Assembly (NCBI RefSeq): GCF_030149505.1
Contig: NZ_JASBRN010000012.1
Location: 100,701-164,700, forward strand
Direction of reading: 5' to 3'
Length of the DNA stretch: 64,000 bases
DNA from: Nocardioides sp.
GTDB taxonomy: Bacteria; Actinomycetota; Actinomycetes; Propionibacteriales; Nocardioidaceae
In this document: in pieces, positions 7,578 through 18,553 of the stretch
Layout of the letters: every line of letters begins with the position of its first letter
Position numbering within the stretch: position 1 is the first letter of the stretch
Notes under the pieces: model-generated
What the model was told of the DNA's origin: nothing
The model's input: only the letters and a program-made list of their open reading frames with translations
The model's database searches: none
Program-made: the position numbers and the translations under genes

Positions 7578-7649
7578 GGAGCCTAGGGGACTCGAACCCC
7601 TAACCCCCTGCTTGCAAAGCAGGTGCGCTACCAATTGCGCCAAGGCCCC
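7577..7649 (-). tRNA. tRNA-Ala (anticodon TGC)
   Basis: 73 bases. The acceptor stem GGGGCCT pairs with AGGCTCC (one G-T pair), discriminator A. The anticodon arm CCTGC-TTTGCAA-GCAGG shows TGC, and the T arm has the GGTTCGAGTCC loop. CCA is not encoded. Its place next to tRNA-Ile downstream of gyrA is the standard actinobacterial arrangement. Confidence 0.97.
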
Positions 7650-7697
7650 GGGTGCACGGCGGCGTACGCCGTGCGGGTGGTGCTGGTGGACCGAGGG

Positions 7698-7820
7698 TCA
7701 GCTGTTGACCGGGTCGGTGGCCTGGGCCCAGAGGGCCTGCTCGGCCTTGGACTCCTCGAGCTTGCGCCGGGCGACGAGCGCGCCGCCGACGGCGAGCAGG
7801 ACCATGACGATCTTCTTCAC
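7698..7820 (-). CDS. DLW-39 family microprotein
   Basis: A 40-residue protein: [10 protein letters not shown], then a short hydrophobic stretch V-G-G-A-L-V-A, basic R-R-K, and the ending [12 protein letters not shown]. The LW-x-x-ATD ending is the hallmark of the DLW-39 family, a tiny actinobacterial membrane-anchored protein named from its length and motif. GGAG lies six bases before the GTG start, so it is a genuine gene. It sits between the two tRNA genes, which is the position where family members are commonly found. Function unknown. Confidence 0.85.
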   Translation of the reverse strand: MKKIVMVLLAVGGALVARRKLEESKAEQALWAQATDPVNS

Positions 7821-7880
7821 GGGGGTCTCCTCGATGTCTCTCCGGGACCCGACCCGTGGGGGCCGAGGCCCGGGGTGGAG

Positions 7881-7954
7881 TGGGCCTAACAGGACTTGAA
7901 CCTGTGACCTCTTCCTTATCAGGGAAGCGCTCTAACCGTCTGAGCTATAGGCCC
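7881..7954 (-). tRNA. tRNA-Ile (anticodon GAT)
   Basis: 74 bases. The acceptor GGGCCTA pairs perfectly with TAGGCCC, discriminator A. The anticodon arm CTTCC-CTGATAA-GGAAG gives GAT; the T arm CAGG-TTCAAGT-CCTG is intact. CCA is not encoded. Confidence 0.97.
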
Positions 7955-8033
7955 GCAGCCGGCGGACCGGCGGCAGCCCGGCGCGAGCGCCGGACCGAGG
8001 GGGACACTACAACAGGGCGCGGCGGCCCCCCAA

Positions 8034-8060
8034 AACGGGTCCTGCGCCGGGCGGCGCAGG
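8034..8060 (-). terminator. terminator after the gyrB-gyrA-DUF3566 unit
   Basis: An 8-base-pair stem CCTGCGCC / GGCGCAGG (8041-8048, 8053-8060) with a four-base loop directly after the DUF3566 stop; on the transcribed strand it is followed by ACCCGTTTTGG, giving a short T run. Confidence 0.7.
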
Positions 8061-8624
8061 TCAGTTGTCCTCGGCGAGGGTGACCTCAACGCCGCCGAGC
8101 AGCGCGGCGGACATGTTGTAGAGGAACGCCGTCAGCGTGGCGACCGCGGTCAGGATGATGACGTCGATCGCGGCCACGAGCATGGTGAAGCCGAGGACGC
8201 GCGAGGTGCCGATGTAGTTCTCGATGTCGAACTCCGAGGCGGAGTCCTCGCCGACGATGTCGGTGACGGTGGCGTTGATCGACTCCCAGACGCCGGCCCG
8301 GTCCAGCACGGTCCACACCATCAGCACCGAGACCACGGTGACGATGCCGAAGGCGATCGAGAGCAGGAACGAGGTCTTCATGACCGACCAGGGGTCGACC
8401 CTGGTCAGGCGCAGCCTCGCCCGGCGGGGGGCGCGGCCCGCGGCGGCGCCGGCCGGCGTCGCCGCGGCCGGGGCGGCGTCCTTGTTGGCCTGGTGCTCGT
8501 CACCGGCGCGGGTCAGCCGCTCCTTGACCCGGTCGGCGAGCGCCGGTCGGGTCACGGTGTCCTCCGGTCCGCGGGCGGGCACCGGACGCGTGGTCCGCTG
8601 CTCGGTGGATCGGTCCGTCATCAC
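8061..8624 (-). CDS. DUF3566 domain-containing membrane protein
   Basis: About 187 residues. A disordered, charged N-terminus (residues 1-70, rich in Ala, Arg, Pro) leads to the DUF3566 core: the conserved [14 protein letters not shown], a membrane helix ([22 protein letters not shown]), the extracellular [10 protein letters not shown] segment, and a second helix ([29 protein letters not shown]) ending [11 protein letters not shown]. Family members sit next to gyrA throughout actinobacteria; function unknown, probable envelope protein. The start is GTG 8624 (four-base overlap with gyrA stop) or ATG 8621; either way it is coupled to gyrA. Confidence 0.9.
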   Translation of the reverse strand: MMTDRSTEQRTTRPVPARGPEDTVTRPALADRVKERLTRAGDEHQANKDAAPAAATPAGAAAGRAPRRARLRLTRVDPWSVMKTSFLLSIAFGIVTVVSVLMVWTVLDRAGVWESINATVTDIVGEDSASEFDIENYIGTSRVLGFTMLVAAIDVIILTAVATLTAFLYNMSAALLGGVEVTLAEDN

Positions 8625-11368
8625 TCGTCCTCAGTGTCGGATGCCTCGGGGTCGGATGCCTCGGTGCCGGGGGCGTCGGCCTCGATTGTTGCACTGGCGT
8701 CCGCAGGAGCCTCCCCCTGCGAGGACGCCTCCACACCCTCGGCGCCCGGCTCGGCGCCCGACTCGGTGCCCTCCTCGGACTCCTCCTCGTCCTCGGCCGC
8801 CTCGACCGAGCGGGCGACCACCGCGACGGTGTCGTTCTTCTTGGGCGTCACGAACTTCACGCCCTGGGTGGAGCGGCCGGTCGGGCGGAAGGCCTCGTCG
8901 ATGGGGCTGCGCACGACCTGGCCGGAGGCGGTGATGGAGAGGACCTCGTCACCGTCCTCGACGATGAAGGCGCCCACGAGTCCGCCGCGGTCGGCGTTGG
9001 TGAGCGCCATCGCCTTGATGCCGAGACCGCCGCGCGACTGCAGGCGGTACTCCGAGATGCGGGTGCGCTTGGCGAAGCCGCCGTCGGTGATGGTGAAGAC
9101 GTACTGCGGCTTCACCTCGGCCACCTGCTCGGCGGTCGCCTCGACGGCTGCGGACTCCTCGTCGTGCTCGGCGAGACCGGCTGCCTCCTCGGCCGCGACC
9201 TGGGTGGCGCGGATGACCGACATCGACAGCAGCGAGTCACCCTCGCGGAACTTCATGCCCGTCACGCCCGACGTGGCTCGGCCCATCGGGCGCAGCTGGG
9301 TGTCGTCGGCGCGGAACCGGATCGCCTGGCCCAGCCGCGAGACCAGCAGGACGTCGTCCTCGCCGTGCACCAGCTCTGCGCCGATCAGCTCGTCGTCCTC
9401 CTCGCGGAAGTTGATCGCGATGACGCCGGCCTGGCGGGGGGAGTTGTAGTCGGCGAGGCGGGTCTTCTTGACCAGGCCGTTGCGGGTGGCGAGCAGGAGG
9501 TACGGCGCCTGCTCGTAGTCGCGGATCGCCAGGACCTGCGCGATCGACTCGTCGGGCTGGAAGGAGAGCAGCCCGGCCACGTGCCCGCCCTTGGCGTCGC
9601 GTGCCGCCTCCGGGAGGTTGTAGGCCTTGGTGCGGTAGACCCGTCCGGCGGTGGTGAAGAAGAGCAGCCAGTGGTGGTTGGTCGTGGCGATGAAGTGCTC
9701 GACCACGTCGTCGCCGCGCAGGGTCGCGCCGCGCACGCCCTTCCCGCCGCGCTTCTGGGTGCGGTACTGCGCGCGCTGGGTGCGCTTGGCGTACCCGCCG
9801 CGGGTGATCGAGACGACCAGCTCCTCGTCGGGGATGAGGTCCTCCATCGAGAGGTCCCCGTCGGCGGCGATGATCTGGGTGCGGCGCTCGTTGCCGTACT
9901 TCTCCACGACCTCGCCGAGCTCGTCGACGATGATCTGGCGCTGCCGCTCGGGCTTGGCCAGGATGTCCTCGTAGTCGGCGATCTCGGTCTCGATCTTGGC
10001 CAGCTCGTCGACGATCTTCTGCCGCTCGAGGGCCGCGAGGCGGCGCAGCTGCATGTCGAGGATGGCGGTGGCTTGGACCTCGTCGATGTCGAGCAGGTCC
10101 ATCAGGCCCTGGCGCGCGTCGTCGACGTCAGGGGAGCGGCGGATCAACGCGATGACCTCGTCGAGGGCGTCGAGCGCCTTCACCAGGCCGCGGTAGATGT
10201 GGGCGCGCTTCTCGGCCTCGCGCAGCAGGAACTGGGTACGCCGGACGATGACGTCGATCTGGTGGGTGACCCAGTTGCTGATGAACTGGTCGATCGTCAG
10301 GGTGCGCGGCACCCCGTCGACCAGGGCCAGCATGTTCGCGCTGAAGTTGGTCTGCAGCTCGGTGTGCTTGAGCAGGTTGTTGAGCACGACCCGCGCCACC
10401 GCGTCGCGCTTGAGCACGACCACGAGGCGCTGGCCGGTGCGGTCGGAGGTGTCGTCGCGGACGTCGCGGATGCCCTGCACGCGGCCGGAGTCGGCGAGCT
10501 CGGCGATCTTCAGCGCCAGGTTGTCCGGGTTGACCATGTAGGGCAGCTCGGTGATGACCAGGCAGGTGTTGCCGCGGGCGTCCTCGTCGACCTCGATGAC
10601 CGCGCGCTGGGTGATCGAGCCGCGACCGGTGCGGTAGGCCTGCTCGGTGCCGGCGTTGCCCACGATGAGCGCGCCGTTGGGGAAGTCGGGGCCCTTGATC
10701 CGCTCGACGAGCGCGTCCTGCAGCTCCTCGCGGGTGGCGTCGGGGTGCTGCAGCGCCCAGGTGGCGCCGGCGGCGATCTCACGCAGGTTGTGCGGCGGGA
10801 TGTTCGTGGCCATGCCGACCGCGATGCCGGCCGAGCCGTTGACCAGCAGGTTGGGGAAGCGTGAGGGCAGCACGACGGGCTCGGCGGACCGGCCGTCGTA
10901 GTTGGGCTGGAAGTCGACGGTCTCCTTCTCGATGTCGCGGACCATCTCCATGGCCAGCGGCGCCATCCGGCACTCGGTGTACCGCATCGCCGCGGCCGAG
11001 TCGTTGCCGGGCGAGCCGAAGTTGCCTTGGCCCTGGACCAGCGGGGCGCGCATGACCCACGGCTGCGCGAGGCGCACGAGGGTGTCGTAGATCGCGGTGT
11101 CGCCGTGGGGGTGGTACTGACCCATGACGTCGCCGACGACGCGGCTGCACTTGGAGAAGCCGCGGTCGGGGCGGTAGCCGCCGTCGTACATCGCGTAGAG
11201 CACGCGCCGGTGCACCGGCTTGAGCCCGTCGCGCACGTCGGGCAGCGCCCGGCCGACGATGACGGCCATCGCGTAGTCGATGTAGGCGCGCTGCATGGAG
11301 GTCTGCAGCTCGACCGGCTCGATCCGGCCGCCGGTGGGAGCGCCGCCGTCGGTGGGGGTCTGCGTCAC
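8621..11368 (-). CDS. gyrA: DNA gyrase subunit A
   Basis: 915 residues, complete. With GyrB it forms the tetramer that introduces negative supercoils ahead of replication forks. The breakage-reunion domain has the catalytic Tyr130 in [10 protein letters not shown]; the quinolone-resistance segment reads [13 protein letters not shown] with Thr91 at the place of E. coli Ser83 and Asp95 at the place of Asp87. The C-terminal beta-pinwheel has the GyrA box as QKRGGKG (consensus QRRGGKG). The last roughly 70 residues form a very acidic Glu/Ser/Asp tail. GTG start at 11368. The gene follows gyrB after a 198-base gap. Confidence 0.98.
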   Translation of the reverse strand: MTQTPTDGGAPTGGRIEPVELQTSMQRAYIDYAMAVIVGRALPDVRDGLKPVHRRVLYAMYDGGYRPDRGFSKCSRVVGDVMGQYHPHGDTAIYDTLVRLAQPWVMRAPLVQGQGNFGSPGNDSAAAMRYTECRMAPLAMEMVRDIEKETVDFQPNYDGRSAEPVVLPSRFPNLLVNGSAGIAVGMATNIPPHNLREIAAGATWALQHPDATREELQDALVERIKGPDFPNGALIVGNAGTEQAYRTGRGSITQRAVIEVDEDARGNTCLVITELPYMVNPDNLALKIAELADSGRVQGIRDVRDDTSDRTGQRLVVVLKRDAVARVVLNNLLKHTELQTNFSANMLALVDGVPRTLTIDQFISNWVTHQIDVIVRRTQFLLREAEKRAHIYRGLVKALDALDEVIALIRRSPDVDDARQGLMDLLDIDEVQATAILDMQLRRLAALERQKIVDELAKIETEIADYEDILAKPERQRQIIVDELGEVVEKYGNERRTQIIAADGDLSMEDLIPDEELVVSITRGGYAKRTQRAQYRTQKRGGKGVRGATLRGDDVVEHFIATTNHHWLLFFTTAGRVYRTKAYNLPEAARDAKGGHVAGLLSFQPDESIAQVLAIRDYEQAPYLLLATRNGLVKKTRLADYNSPRQAGVIAINFREEDDELIGAELVHGEDDVLLVSRLGQAIRFRADDTQLRPMGRATSGVTGMKFREGDSLLSMSVIRATQVAAEEAAGLAEHDEESAAVEATAEQVAEVKPQYVFTITDGGFAKRTRISEYRLQSRGGLGIKAMALTNADRGGLVGAFIVEDGDEVLSITASGQVVRSPIDEAFRPTGRSTQGVKFVTPKKNDTVAVVARSVEAAEDEEESEEGTESGAEPGAEGVEASSQGEAPADASATIEADAPGTEASDPEASDTEDE

Positions 11369-11566
11369 GTGTCTGTGGCTTTCTGGTCAGTTCTACGCGG
11401 TTCTAGCAATTGCCGTAGATGTCAGTAGATGGCGGTAGGCAGGAGGCGCGAGGTGCGTGCGCCCGCAAGGCGGAGGAGCGAAGGCGACCTTGAGAGCGAA
11501 GCGGTCGTCGAGCGACCTGCCCGGGATCGGTGGGGCGCGGCGGGCGTGCGTGCATCGCGTCTCCTG
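11369..11566. other. gyrB-gyrA intergenic region with a small hairpin
   Basis: No coding frame is convincing. TCTACG at 11392-11397 pairs with CGTAGA at 11414-11419, and the stretch GTAGATG is nearly repeated at 11415 and 11426. Either a processing hairpin in a gyrBA transcript or part of a gyrA promoter; no strong promoter hexamers are visible. Confidence 0.4.
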
Positions 11567-13777
<2,211 letters not shown>

Positions 13778-13930
13778 TCACCACGGCCCCGCGATGGCCC
13801 CTCAGCGGCTCCTGGAGGCCTCCAGGAGCGCCTCGCAGGGGTCGGGACAAGGGTCCGTACGCCGGAGGGCCGGCCAGGTCGGCTGCTGCGCGCTCGTGCG
13901 CCCGACCTCGAGCCCCCTGGCCAGCTGACC

Positions 13931-14099
13931 GGTCTCGACCCGCGGGTCACGGCTTGCAGGCTCAGCCGTGCCGCTCGCTCGACCACCACCAGCGATTCCG
14001 CTGACGCGTCCTCGGTCTCGACACGCGGGTCACGGCTTCGCAGGCTCAGCCGTGCCGCTCGCTCGACCACCGATCGACGAGTCCGCTGGCGCGTCCTCG
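13931..14099. repeat. tandem pair of a palindromic intergenic element
   Basis: Two copies (13931-13013 offset: 13931-14013 and 14014-14099) repeat with an 83-base period and only a few differences. Each begins GGTCTCGACNCGCGGGTCA, contains the hairpin CACGGCT...AGCCGTG (7 base pairs), then CGCTCGCTCGACCACC. The ends GGTC-TCGA and TCGA-CC are themselves inverted. Related single copies lie at 44434 and 56717. It occupies the gap between gyrB and the DUF721 gene; the rest of the gap (13733-13930) shows no gene. Confidence 0.8.
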
Positions 14100-14723
14100 T
14101 CACCCGTAGGTGTCGCGGGGCCCGCGCCCGTCCCGCACCGACCGGGGGCCCTTGCGCCAGGTGGGCAGGTGCGGGCCGAGGACCTCGATCACGGTGACCG
14201 TGCCCGCGCCCAGGTCCTCGTTGAGCCGGCGCACCAACTGCGGGGCGAGCAGCGTGAGCTGGGTGGCCCAGGCGGTGGAGTCGGTGCGCACGACCAGGCG
14301 GCCGTCGGCGAACGTCTCCGGGGTGCAGTGCGCCGCGACCTCGTCCCCGACCAGCTCCGGCCAGCGCGCGAAGACACCGCGCACCCGGAGGTCCAGGGCC
14401 CAGCCGTGGTCGGCGACGAGGCGGGCCAGCGTGCTGTCGAGCAGCTGCGGGTCCCGGTCGTCGCCCGGCGCGGGGCGAGGAGCGTCGCCGCCCTGGCGCC
14501 GCCTGCGCTTCGGCCGCCGGATGCCACCCGCGGACGCCCCGGCCACGGCCTTCGCCGTGCGGCGAGCCAGGTCCAGCCCGTCGTCGGAGTGCGGGAGGTC
14601 CGTGGCCGGCAGGTCGTCCAGGTCCGGGCCGTGGTCGCGCTCGGGGGGCAGGGCGGACCGGCCCGGGGGGCCCTCGGGCGACCCGTGGTCCGGGTCCGGC
14701 GTCGTGGGGTGCTCAGTCGTCAC
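14100..14723 (-). CDS. dciA: DUF721 / DciA family protein
   Basis: 207 residues. The first 90 are disordered and rich in Pro, Asp and Arg (including R-R-P-K-R-R-R-R). The DUF721 domain occupies about 90-190: [19 protein letters not shown], the strand [15 protein letters not shown], and [10 protein letters not shown]. DciA proteins interact with the replicative helicase DnaB and replace DnaC/DnaI-type loaders in most bacteria; the gene between recF and gyrB is the standard actinobacterial position. Its GTG start overlaps recF by 11 bases, so it belongs to the dnaN-recF transcription unit. The role here is by family and position. Confidence 0.88.
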   Translation of the reverse strand: MTTEHPTTPDPDHGSPEGPPGRSALPPERDHGPDLDDLPATDLPHSDDGLDLARRTAKAVAGASAGGIRRPKRRRRQGGDAPRPAPGDDRDPQLLDSTLARLVADHGWALDLRVRGVFARWPELVGDEVAAHCTPETFADGRLVVRTDSTAWATQLTLLAPQLVRRLNEDLGAGTVTVIEVLGPHLPTWRKGPRSVRDGRGPRDTYG

Positions 14724-15966
14724 GGGTGACCTGGCCTCCCGCGACGAGGAACCGGACGCCCCGGAGCGCGGCAGGCACGTCCTCGGGGACCGCGGCGGTG
14801 ACGAGCACCTGCTCCGCGCCGGCCACCAGTGCCGCCAGCTGCTCGCGCCGCTGCGAGTCCAGCTCGGCGAAGACGTCGTCGAGCACGAGGATCGGGTCGT
14901 CGCCCTCGGAGCGCAGCAGGTCGTACGACGCCAGCCGCAGGGCGAGCGCGAAGGACCACGACTCCCCGTGCGAGGCGTAGCCCTTCACCGGCAGCCGGAC
15001 CGCGACCGCCCCGGTCTGCTCGCCGGTCTGCTCGCCGGTCTGCTCACCCGTGTCACCGTCCCCGTCCACCGGTCCGGGCGGCTCCGTGGCAGCGACCTCC
15101 GCGGGTCCGAGGGTGAGCAGCAGCTCGTCGCGGTGCGGCCCGACCAGGGACAGCCCACGGTCGAGCTCGTCCCGACGTCGCGCCTCGACCTCCACCAGCA
15201 GGCGCTCGGCGAGGTCGTCCACCCCGAGCTCCCAGGCGCGGTCGGGCAGCTCCAGGCTCGGGCGGTACTCCACGTCGGCGGCGTCGCGTCCGGCCCCCTG
15301 CGCCACGGCGGCGTACGCCGCGACGACGTACGGACGCAGCGCCTCGACCAGTCGCAGCCGCTCGGAGAGCAGCTCCGCACCGGTGCGGGCCAGGTGGGAG
15401 TCCCAGACCGACAGCGTCGCGAGCGCGCCCTCGGCGGACGTGCTGCCGCGGCGGGCGGCGCCGGCGGTCTTCAGCAGCGTGTTGCGCTGGCGCAGGATCC
15501 GGTCGTAGTCGGACCGCACGCCCGCCAGGCGCGGGGCGCGCAGCACCAGGAGGTCGTCGAGGAACTTCCTCCGGTCCGAGGGGTCGCCCTTGACCAGGGT
15601 GAGGTCGTCAGGGGCGAAGACCACGGTGCGCACGAGGCCGACCAGCTCGCGCGCCCGGGGGAGCGGGGAGCGGTTGACCTTGGCCCGGTTGCTGCGACCG
15701 GGGTTGATCTCCACCTCCAGGACCGCGGTGCGGCCGTCGCGCACCACGGCGGCCCGCACGACGGCCCGCTCGGCCCCGGCACGCACCAGCGGGGCGTCGC
15801 TGGCGACCCGGTGCGAGCTGAGCCGGGAGAGGTAGTCGATCGCCTCGACCAGGTTGGTCTTGCCCTGGCCGTTGCGACCCACGAAGGCGGTGACGCCCGG
15901 CTCGAGCGGGACCTCCGCGGTGGGGTAGGAGCGGAAGTCGTGCAGCGTCAGGTGCGAGACGTGCAC
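14713..15966 (-). CDS. recF: DNA replication and repair protein RecF
   Basis: 417 residues, SMC-like ATPase that loads RecA at gaps. Walker [10 protein letters not shown] lies at 30-38; the [10 protein letters not shown] and [11 protein letters not shown] signatures follow; the ABC-type signature is [15 protein letters not shown] and Walker B is [12 protein letters not shown]. An odd tandem repeat [13 protein letters not shown] (encoded at about 15005-15050) sits in a loop just before the signature. GTG start one base after the gnd stop; overlaps the DUF721 start by 11 bases. Confidence 0.97.
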   Translation of the reverse strand: MHVSHLTLHDFRSYPTAEVPLEPGVTAFVGRNGQGKTNLVEAIDYLSRLSSHRVASDAPLVRAGAERAVVRAAVVRDGRTAVLEVEINPGRSNRAKVNRSPLPRARELVGLVRTVVFAPDDLTLVKGDPSDRRKFLDDLLVLRAPRLAGVRSDYDRILRQRNTLLKTAGAARRGSTSAEGALATLSVWDSHLARTGAELLSERLRLVEALRPYVVAAYAAVAQGAGRDAADVEYRPSLELPDRAWELGVDDLAERLLVEVEARRRDELDRGLSLVGPHRDELLLTLGPAEVAATEPPGPVDGDGDTGEQTGEQTGEQTGAVAVRLPVKGYASHGESWSFALALRLASYDLLRSEGDDPILVLDDVFAELDSQRREQLAALVAGAEQVLVTAAVPEDVPAALRGVRFLVAGGQVTRDD

Positions 15967-15967
15967 G

Positions 15968-16879
15968 TCACGCCAGGTCGGGTTCCGGGCCGGGCTCCCC
16001 GCCGGAGGCGGCCTGGGTCGCGTGCCCGCCGAACTGGTTGCGCATCGCCGCGACCGCCTTCATCGCGGGGGAGTCCTCCTGGCGGGAGACGAACCGGGCG
16101 TAGAGCGCCGCCGTGATGGCGGGGGTCGCGACGGCGTTCTCGATGCCGGCCTCGACGGTCCAACGTCCCTCGCCGGAGTCGTCGGCGTAGCCGCGGATCG
16201 ACGCCAGGCCCGGGTCCTCGTCGAGCGCGGCCACCAGCAGGTCGAGCAGCCAGGAGCGGATGACGGTCCCCTCGCGCCAGGAGCGGAAGACCTCGGTGGT
16301 GTTGTCGACGACGTCGACGGCCTGGAGCAGCTCCCAGCCCTCGGCGTAGGACTGCATGACGGCGTACTCGATGCCGTTGTGGACCATCTTGGAGAAGTGG
16401 CCGGCGCCCACCTTGCCGGCGTGGACGGCGCCCAGCTCGCCCTCGGGCTTGAGGGCGTCGAGGGCCGGCTGGACCTTGGCGACGTCCTCGGCGGTGCCGC
16501 CGTACATCAGGGCGTACCCGTTCTCCAGGCCCCAGACCCCGCCGGACACCCCGCAGTCGACGAAGCCGATGCCCTTCTCGGCGAGCATCGCCGCGTGTGC
16601 CTGGTCGTCGGTCCAGCGCGAGTTGCCGCCGTCGACGACGAGGTCGCCCTCGCCGAGCAGCTCGCCGAGCCGCTCGATGGTCTCGTGGGTGGGAGCGCCG
16701 GAGGGCACCATCACCCACACGACCTTGGGGGAGGGCAGCGCCTCGACCAGCGCCTCGAGGGAGTCGACGTCCCGCTTGTCGGGGTCGTGGTCGAAGCCCA
16801 CGACCGTGTGTCCGGCGTTGCGCAGGCGGGTGCGCATGTTGCCGCCCATCTTCCCGAGTCCGACGAGTCCGATATCCAT
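15968..16879 (-). CDS. gnd: 6-phosphogluconate dehydrogenase, decarboxylating (short form)
   Basis: 303 residues, the short class that usually prefers NAD. Rossmann motif [12 protein letters not shown] at 4-15; substrate-binding V-D-G-G-N-S-R-W; catalytic [15 protein letters not shown] holding the active-site lysine and N-G-I-E-Y; the C-terminal helical domain ends A-M-R-N-Q-F-G-G-H. Oxidises 6-phosphogluconate to ribulose 5-phosphate. Placement between dnaN and recF is typical of Streptomyces-like origin regions. The ATG lies seven bases after a TAGGCT -10 box with no Shine-Dalgarno: probably a leaderless internal promoter within the dnaN-recF block. Confidence 0.95.
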   Translation of the reverse strand: MDIGLVGLGKMGGNMRTRLRNAGHTVVGFDHDPDKRDVDSLEALVEALPSPKVVWVMVPSGAPTHETIERLGELLGEGDLVVDGGNSRWTDDQAHAAMLAEKGIGFVDCGVSGGVWGLENGYALMYGGTAEDVAKVQPALDALKPEGELGAVHAGKVGAGHFSKMVHNGIEYAVMQSYAEGWELLQAVDVVDNTTEVFRSWREGTVIRSWLLDLLVAALDEDPGLASIRGYADDSGEGRWTVEAGIENAVATPAITAALYARFVSRQEDSPAMKAVAAMRNQFGGHATQAASGGEPGPEPDLA

Positions 16880-16886
16880 ACCGAGC

Positions 16887-16892
16887 AGCCTA
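16887..16892 (-). promoter_or_regulatory. -10 box of gnd, leaderless
   Basis: TAGGCT on the minus strand, seven bases before the ATG. Would give gnd-recF-dciA a promoter independent of dnaN. Confidence 0.5.
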
Positions 16893-16981
16893 GGACCCGT
16901 ACGAGCGATGGGGGTCCGTCAGGCGGGTGAGGGGCTGGCCGGTGTGGTGTGAGCGTGCCCAGGCGGGATGCTCGGGCGCGC

Positions 16982-18118
16982 TCAGGAGAGCAGGCGGCGG
17001 GGCATGAGGAGGTAGCGGAACCCCGGGTCGCTGTCGTCGTCGGTCACGCCCGAGATCACCACGGGCTTCGAGGCCTGGGTGAAGGCGAGCTGGACCGTGG
17101 GCTGGTCGATGGCGGTGAGCCCGTCGAGCAGGAACTGGGGGTTGAAGCCGGTGGTCAGGTCGTCGCCGGTCACGACGGCCTCGACCGACTCCGAGGCCTG
17201 GGCCTCGTCGCCGGAGCCCGCGTCGAGGGTGAGCACACCGTCCGAGAAGGCGAGCTGGACGGCGGTGTTGCGCTCGGCCACGAGCGAGACGCGCTTGACC
17301 GACTCCACCAGCGCGGCCTTGTCGACCGTGGCCAGCGTGAGGTGCTCGGAGGGGAAGAGGCTGCGGACCTTGGGGAACTCCCCGTCGAGCAGGCGCGTGG
17401 TCGTACGACGCATGCCGCCGGGTCCTGCGCCCTCGAAGCCGATCAGGCCGTCGCCCGCCCCGCTCGCGCTGAGCGCGATGGCGATCTCGGCGCCGGCGGT
17501 CAGCGACTTGGCGGTGTCGGCGAGGACCTTGGCCGGCACGAGCGCGGCGAGGGTCTCGTCGGGGGTGCGCGGGTCCCAGGTGAGCTCGCGCTGGGAGAGC
17601 CGGAAGCGGTCGGTGGCCAGCAGCGAGATCGTGGAGCCGTCGATCTCGAGTCGGACGCCGGTGAGCACGGGCAGCATGTCGTCGCGTCCCGCGGCGGTGA
17701 CCGCCTGGGCGACGGCGTGGCTGAAGAGCTCGCTGGGGACGGTGCCGGTGGCCTGGGGCATGGCGGGCAGCGTGGGGTACTCCTCGACCGGCATGGTCTG
17801 GAGGCTGAAGCGAGCCGAGCCACAGGTGAGCTGGACCCGGGCGCCGTCGAGCGTCATCTCGACCGGCTTGGCGGGGAGGCTGCGGCAGATGTCGGCGAGC
17901 AGCCGGCCGCTGACCAGGGCACGCCCCGGGTCGTGGACGTCGGCGTGCAGGGTCGCGCGTGCGGAGGTCTCGTAGTCGAAGCTGGACAGGACCAGCCCCT
18001 GGTCGTCGGCCTCGATGAGCAGGCCGGCGAGGACGGGGACGCTCGGTCGCACGGGCAGGTTGCGTGCCGCCCAGGCGACGGCATCGGCCAGCACGTCTCG
18101 TTCGACGCGGAACTTCAC
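16982..18118 (-). CDS. dnaN: DNA polymerase III beta clamp
   Basis: 378 residues forming the three-domain sliding clamp that tethers polymerase III. It begins V-K-F-R-V-E-R-D-V-L and shows the S-V-P-V-L-A-G-L motif, F-S-L-Q-T-M-P-V-E-E-Y-P, A-T-D-R-F-R-L-S and the terminal R-Y-L-L-M-P-R-R-L, where M-P-x-R forms the partner-binding cleft. GTG 18118 is chosen because AAGGA lies eight bases upstream and the protein starts at the family's usual first residues; longer frames run into oriC. Confidence 0.97.
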   Translation of the reverse strand: MKFRVERDVLADAVAWAARNLPVRPSVPVLAGLLIEADDQGLVLSSFDYETSARATLHADVHDPGRALVSGRLLADICRSLPAKPVEMTLDGARVQLTCGSARFSLQTMPVEEYPTLPAMPQATGTVPSELFSHAVAQAVTAAGRDDMLPVLTGVRLEIDGSTISLLATDRFRLSQRELTWDPRTPDETLAALVPAKVLADTAKSLTAGAEIAIALSASGAGDGLIGFEGAGPGGMRRTTTRLLDGEFPKVRSLFPSEHLTLATVDKAALVESVKRVSLVAERNTAVQLAFSDGVLTLDAGSGDEAQASESVEAVVTGDDLTTGFNPQFLLDGLTAIDQPTVQLAFTQASKPVVISGVTDDDSDPGFRYLLMPRRLLS

Positions 18119-18553
18119 GGTGTCAGTCCTTCGGCAGGAGGGGCGCGGGGCCGGGCAGGGGGAGCCGGGCGTGGGGCACGGCAGGGGACCCGGGGTGACG
18201 GGGAGTCGCATCCTGCCACGCGCCCCCACCGGAGGGGAGCGCTGGTGGGTTTTCCCCAGGGAGGGGCCCGGGAGGAGTTCCACGGGGAATCGGGATGGTC
18301 AAGGGTCCAGAGGAGTCATAGGAGCTGTGGACTCTGTGGACGATCGGCGTTCGTGCAGGTCGTGCGGAGGAAAGCGAGTGCACAGGGGGTGGGGAGGAGT
18401 GGTGTGGTTCCGGGCCCCGGCCTGTGCAGTGGGGAAGGGGTCGTGGACGGGACGCGATCCGGTCCACAGATCCTCCCCGTGTAATTCGGGGTGGATCCGC
18501 TCGTCGTCCACAGGCACGGACGACACGTTCCGGGCCAGGACGAGTCGACCCGT
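18119..18553. other. oriC: chromosomal replication origin oriC (dnaA-dnaN gap)
   Basis: 435 non-coding bases between dnaN and dnaA, the usual actinobacterial origin. DnaA-box-like 9-mers (consensus TTGTCCACA or its complement) lie at 18326-18334 (TGTGGACTC), 18335-18343 (TGTGGACGA, directly abutting), 18460-18468 (CGGTCCACA) and 18504-18512 (TCGTCCACA); none is a perfect match. A small A/T patch (GTAATTC near 18481) could help unwinding. The oriC call rests on position plus these boxes. Confidence 0.75.

Noticed and set aside
7955..8033. Additional RNA gene between tRNA-Ile and DUF3566
   Set aside because: Only the terminator hairpin is convincing; no cloverleaf or conserved small RNA motif was recognised.
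13931..14099. CRISPR array
   Set aside because: Only two units, directly adjacent with no spacers, and a palindromic repeat of 83 bases; it is an intergenic element, and no cas gene is present.
18119..18283. N-terminal extension of dnaN into oriC
   Set aside because: DnaN starts at V-K-F-R-V with a proper ribosome binding site; the extension is Pro/Arg-rich and covers origin sequence.
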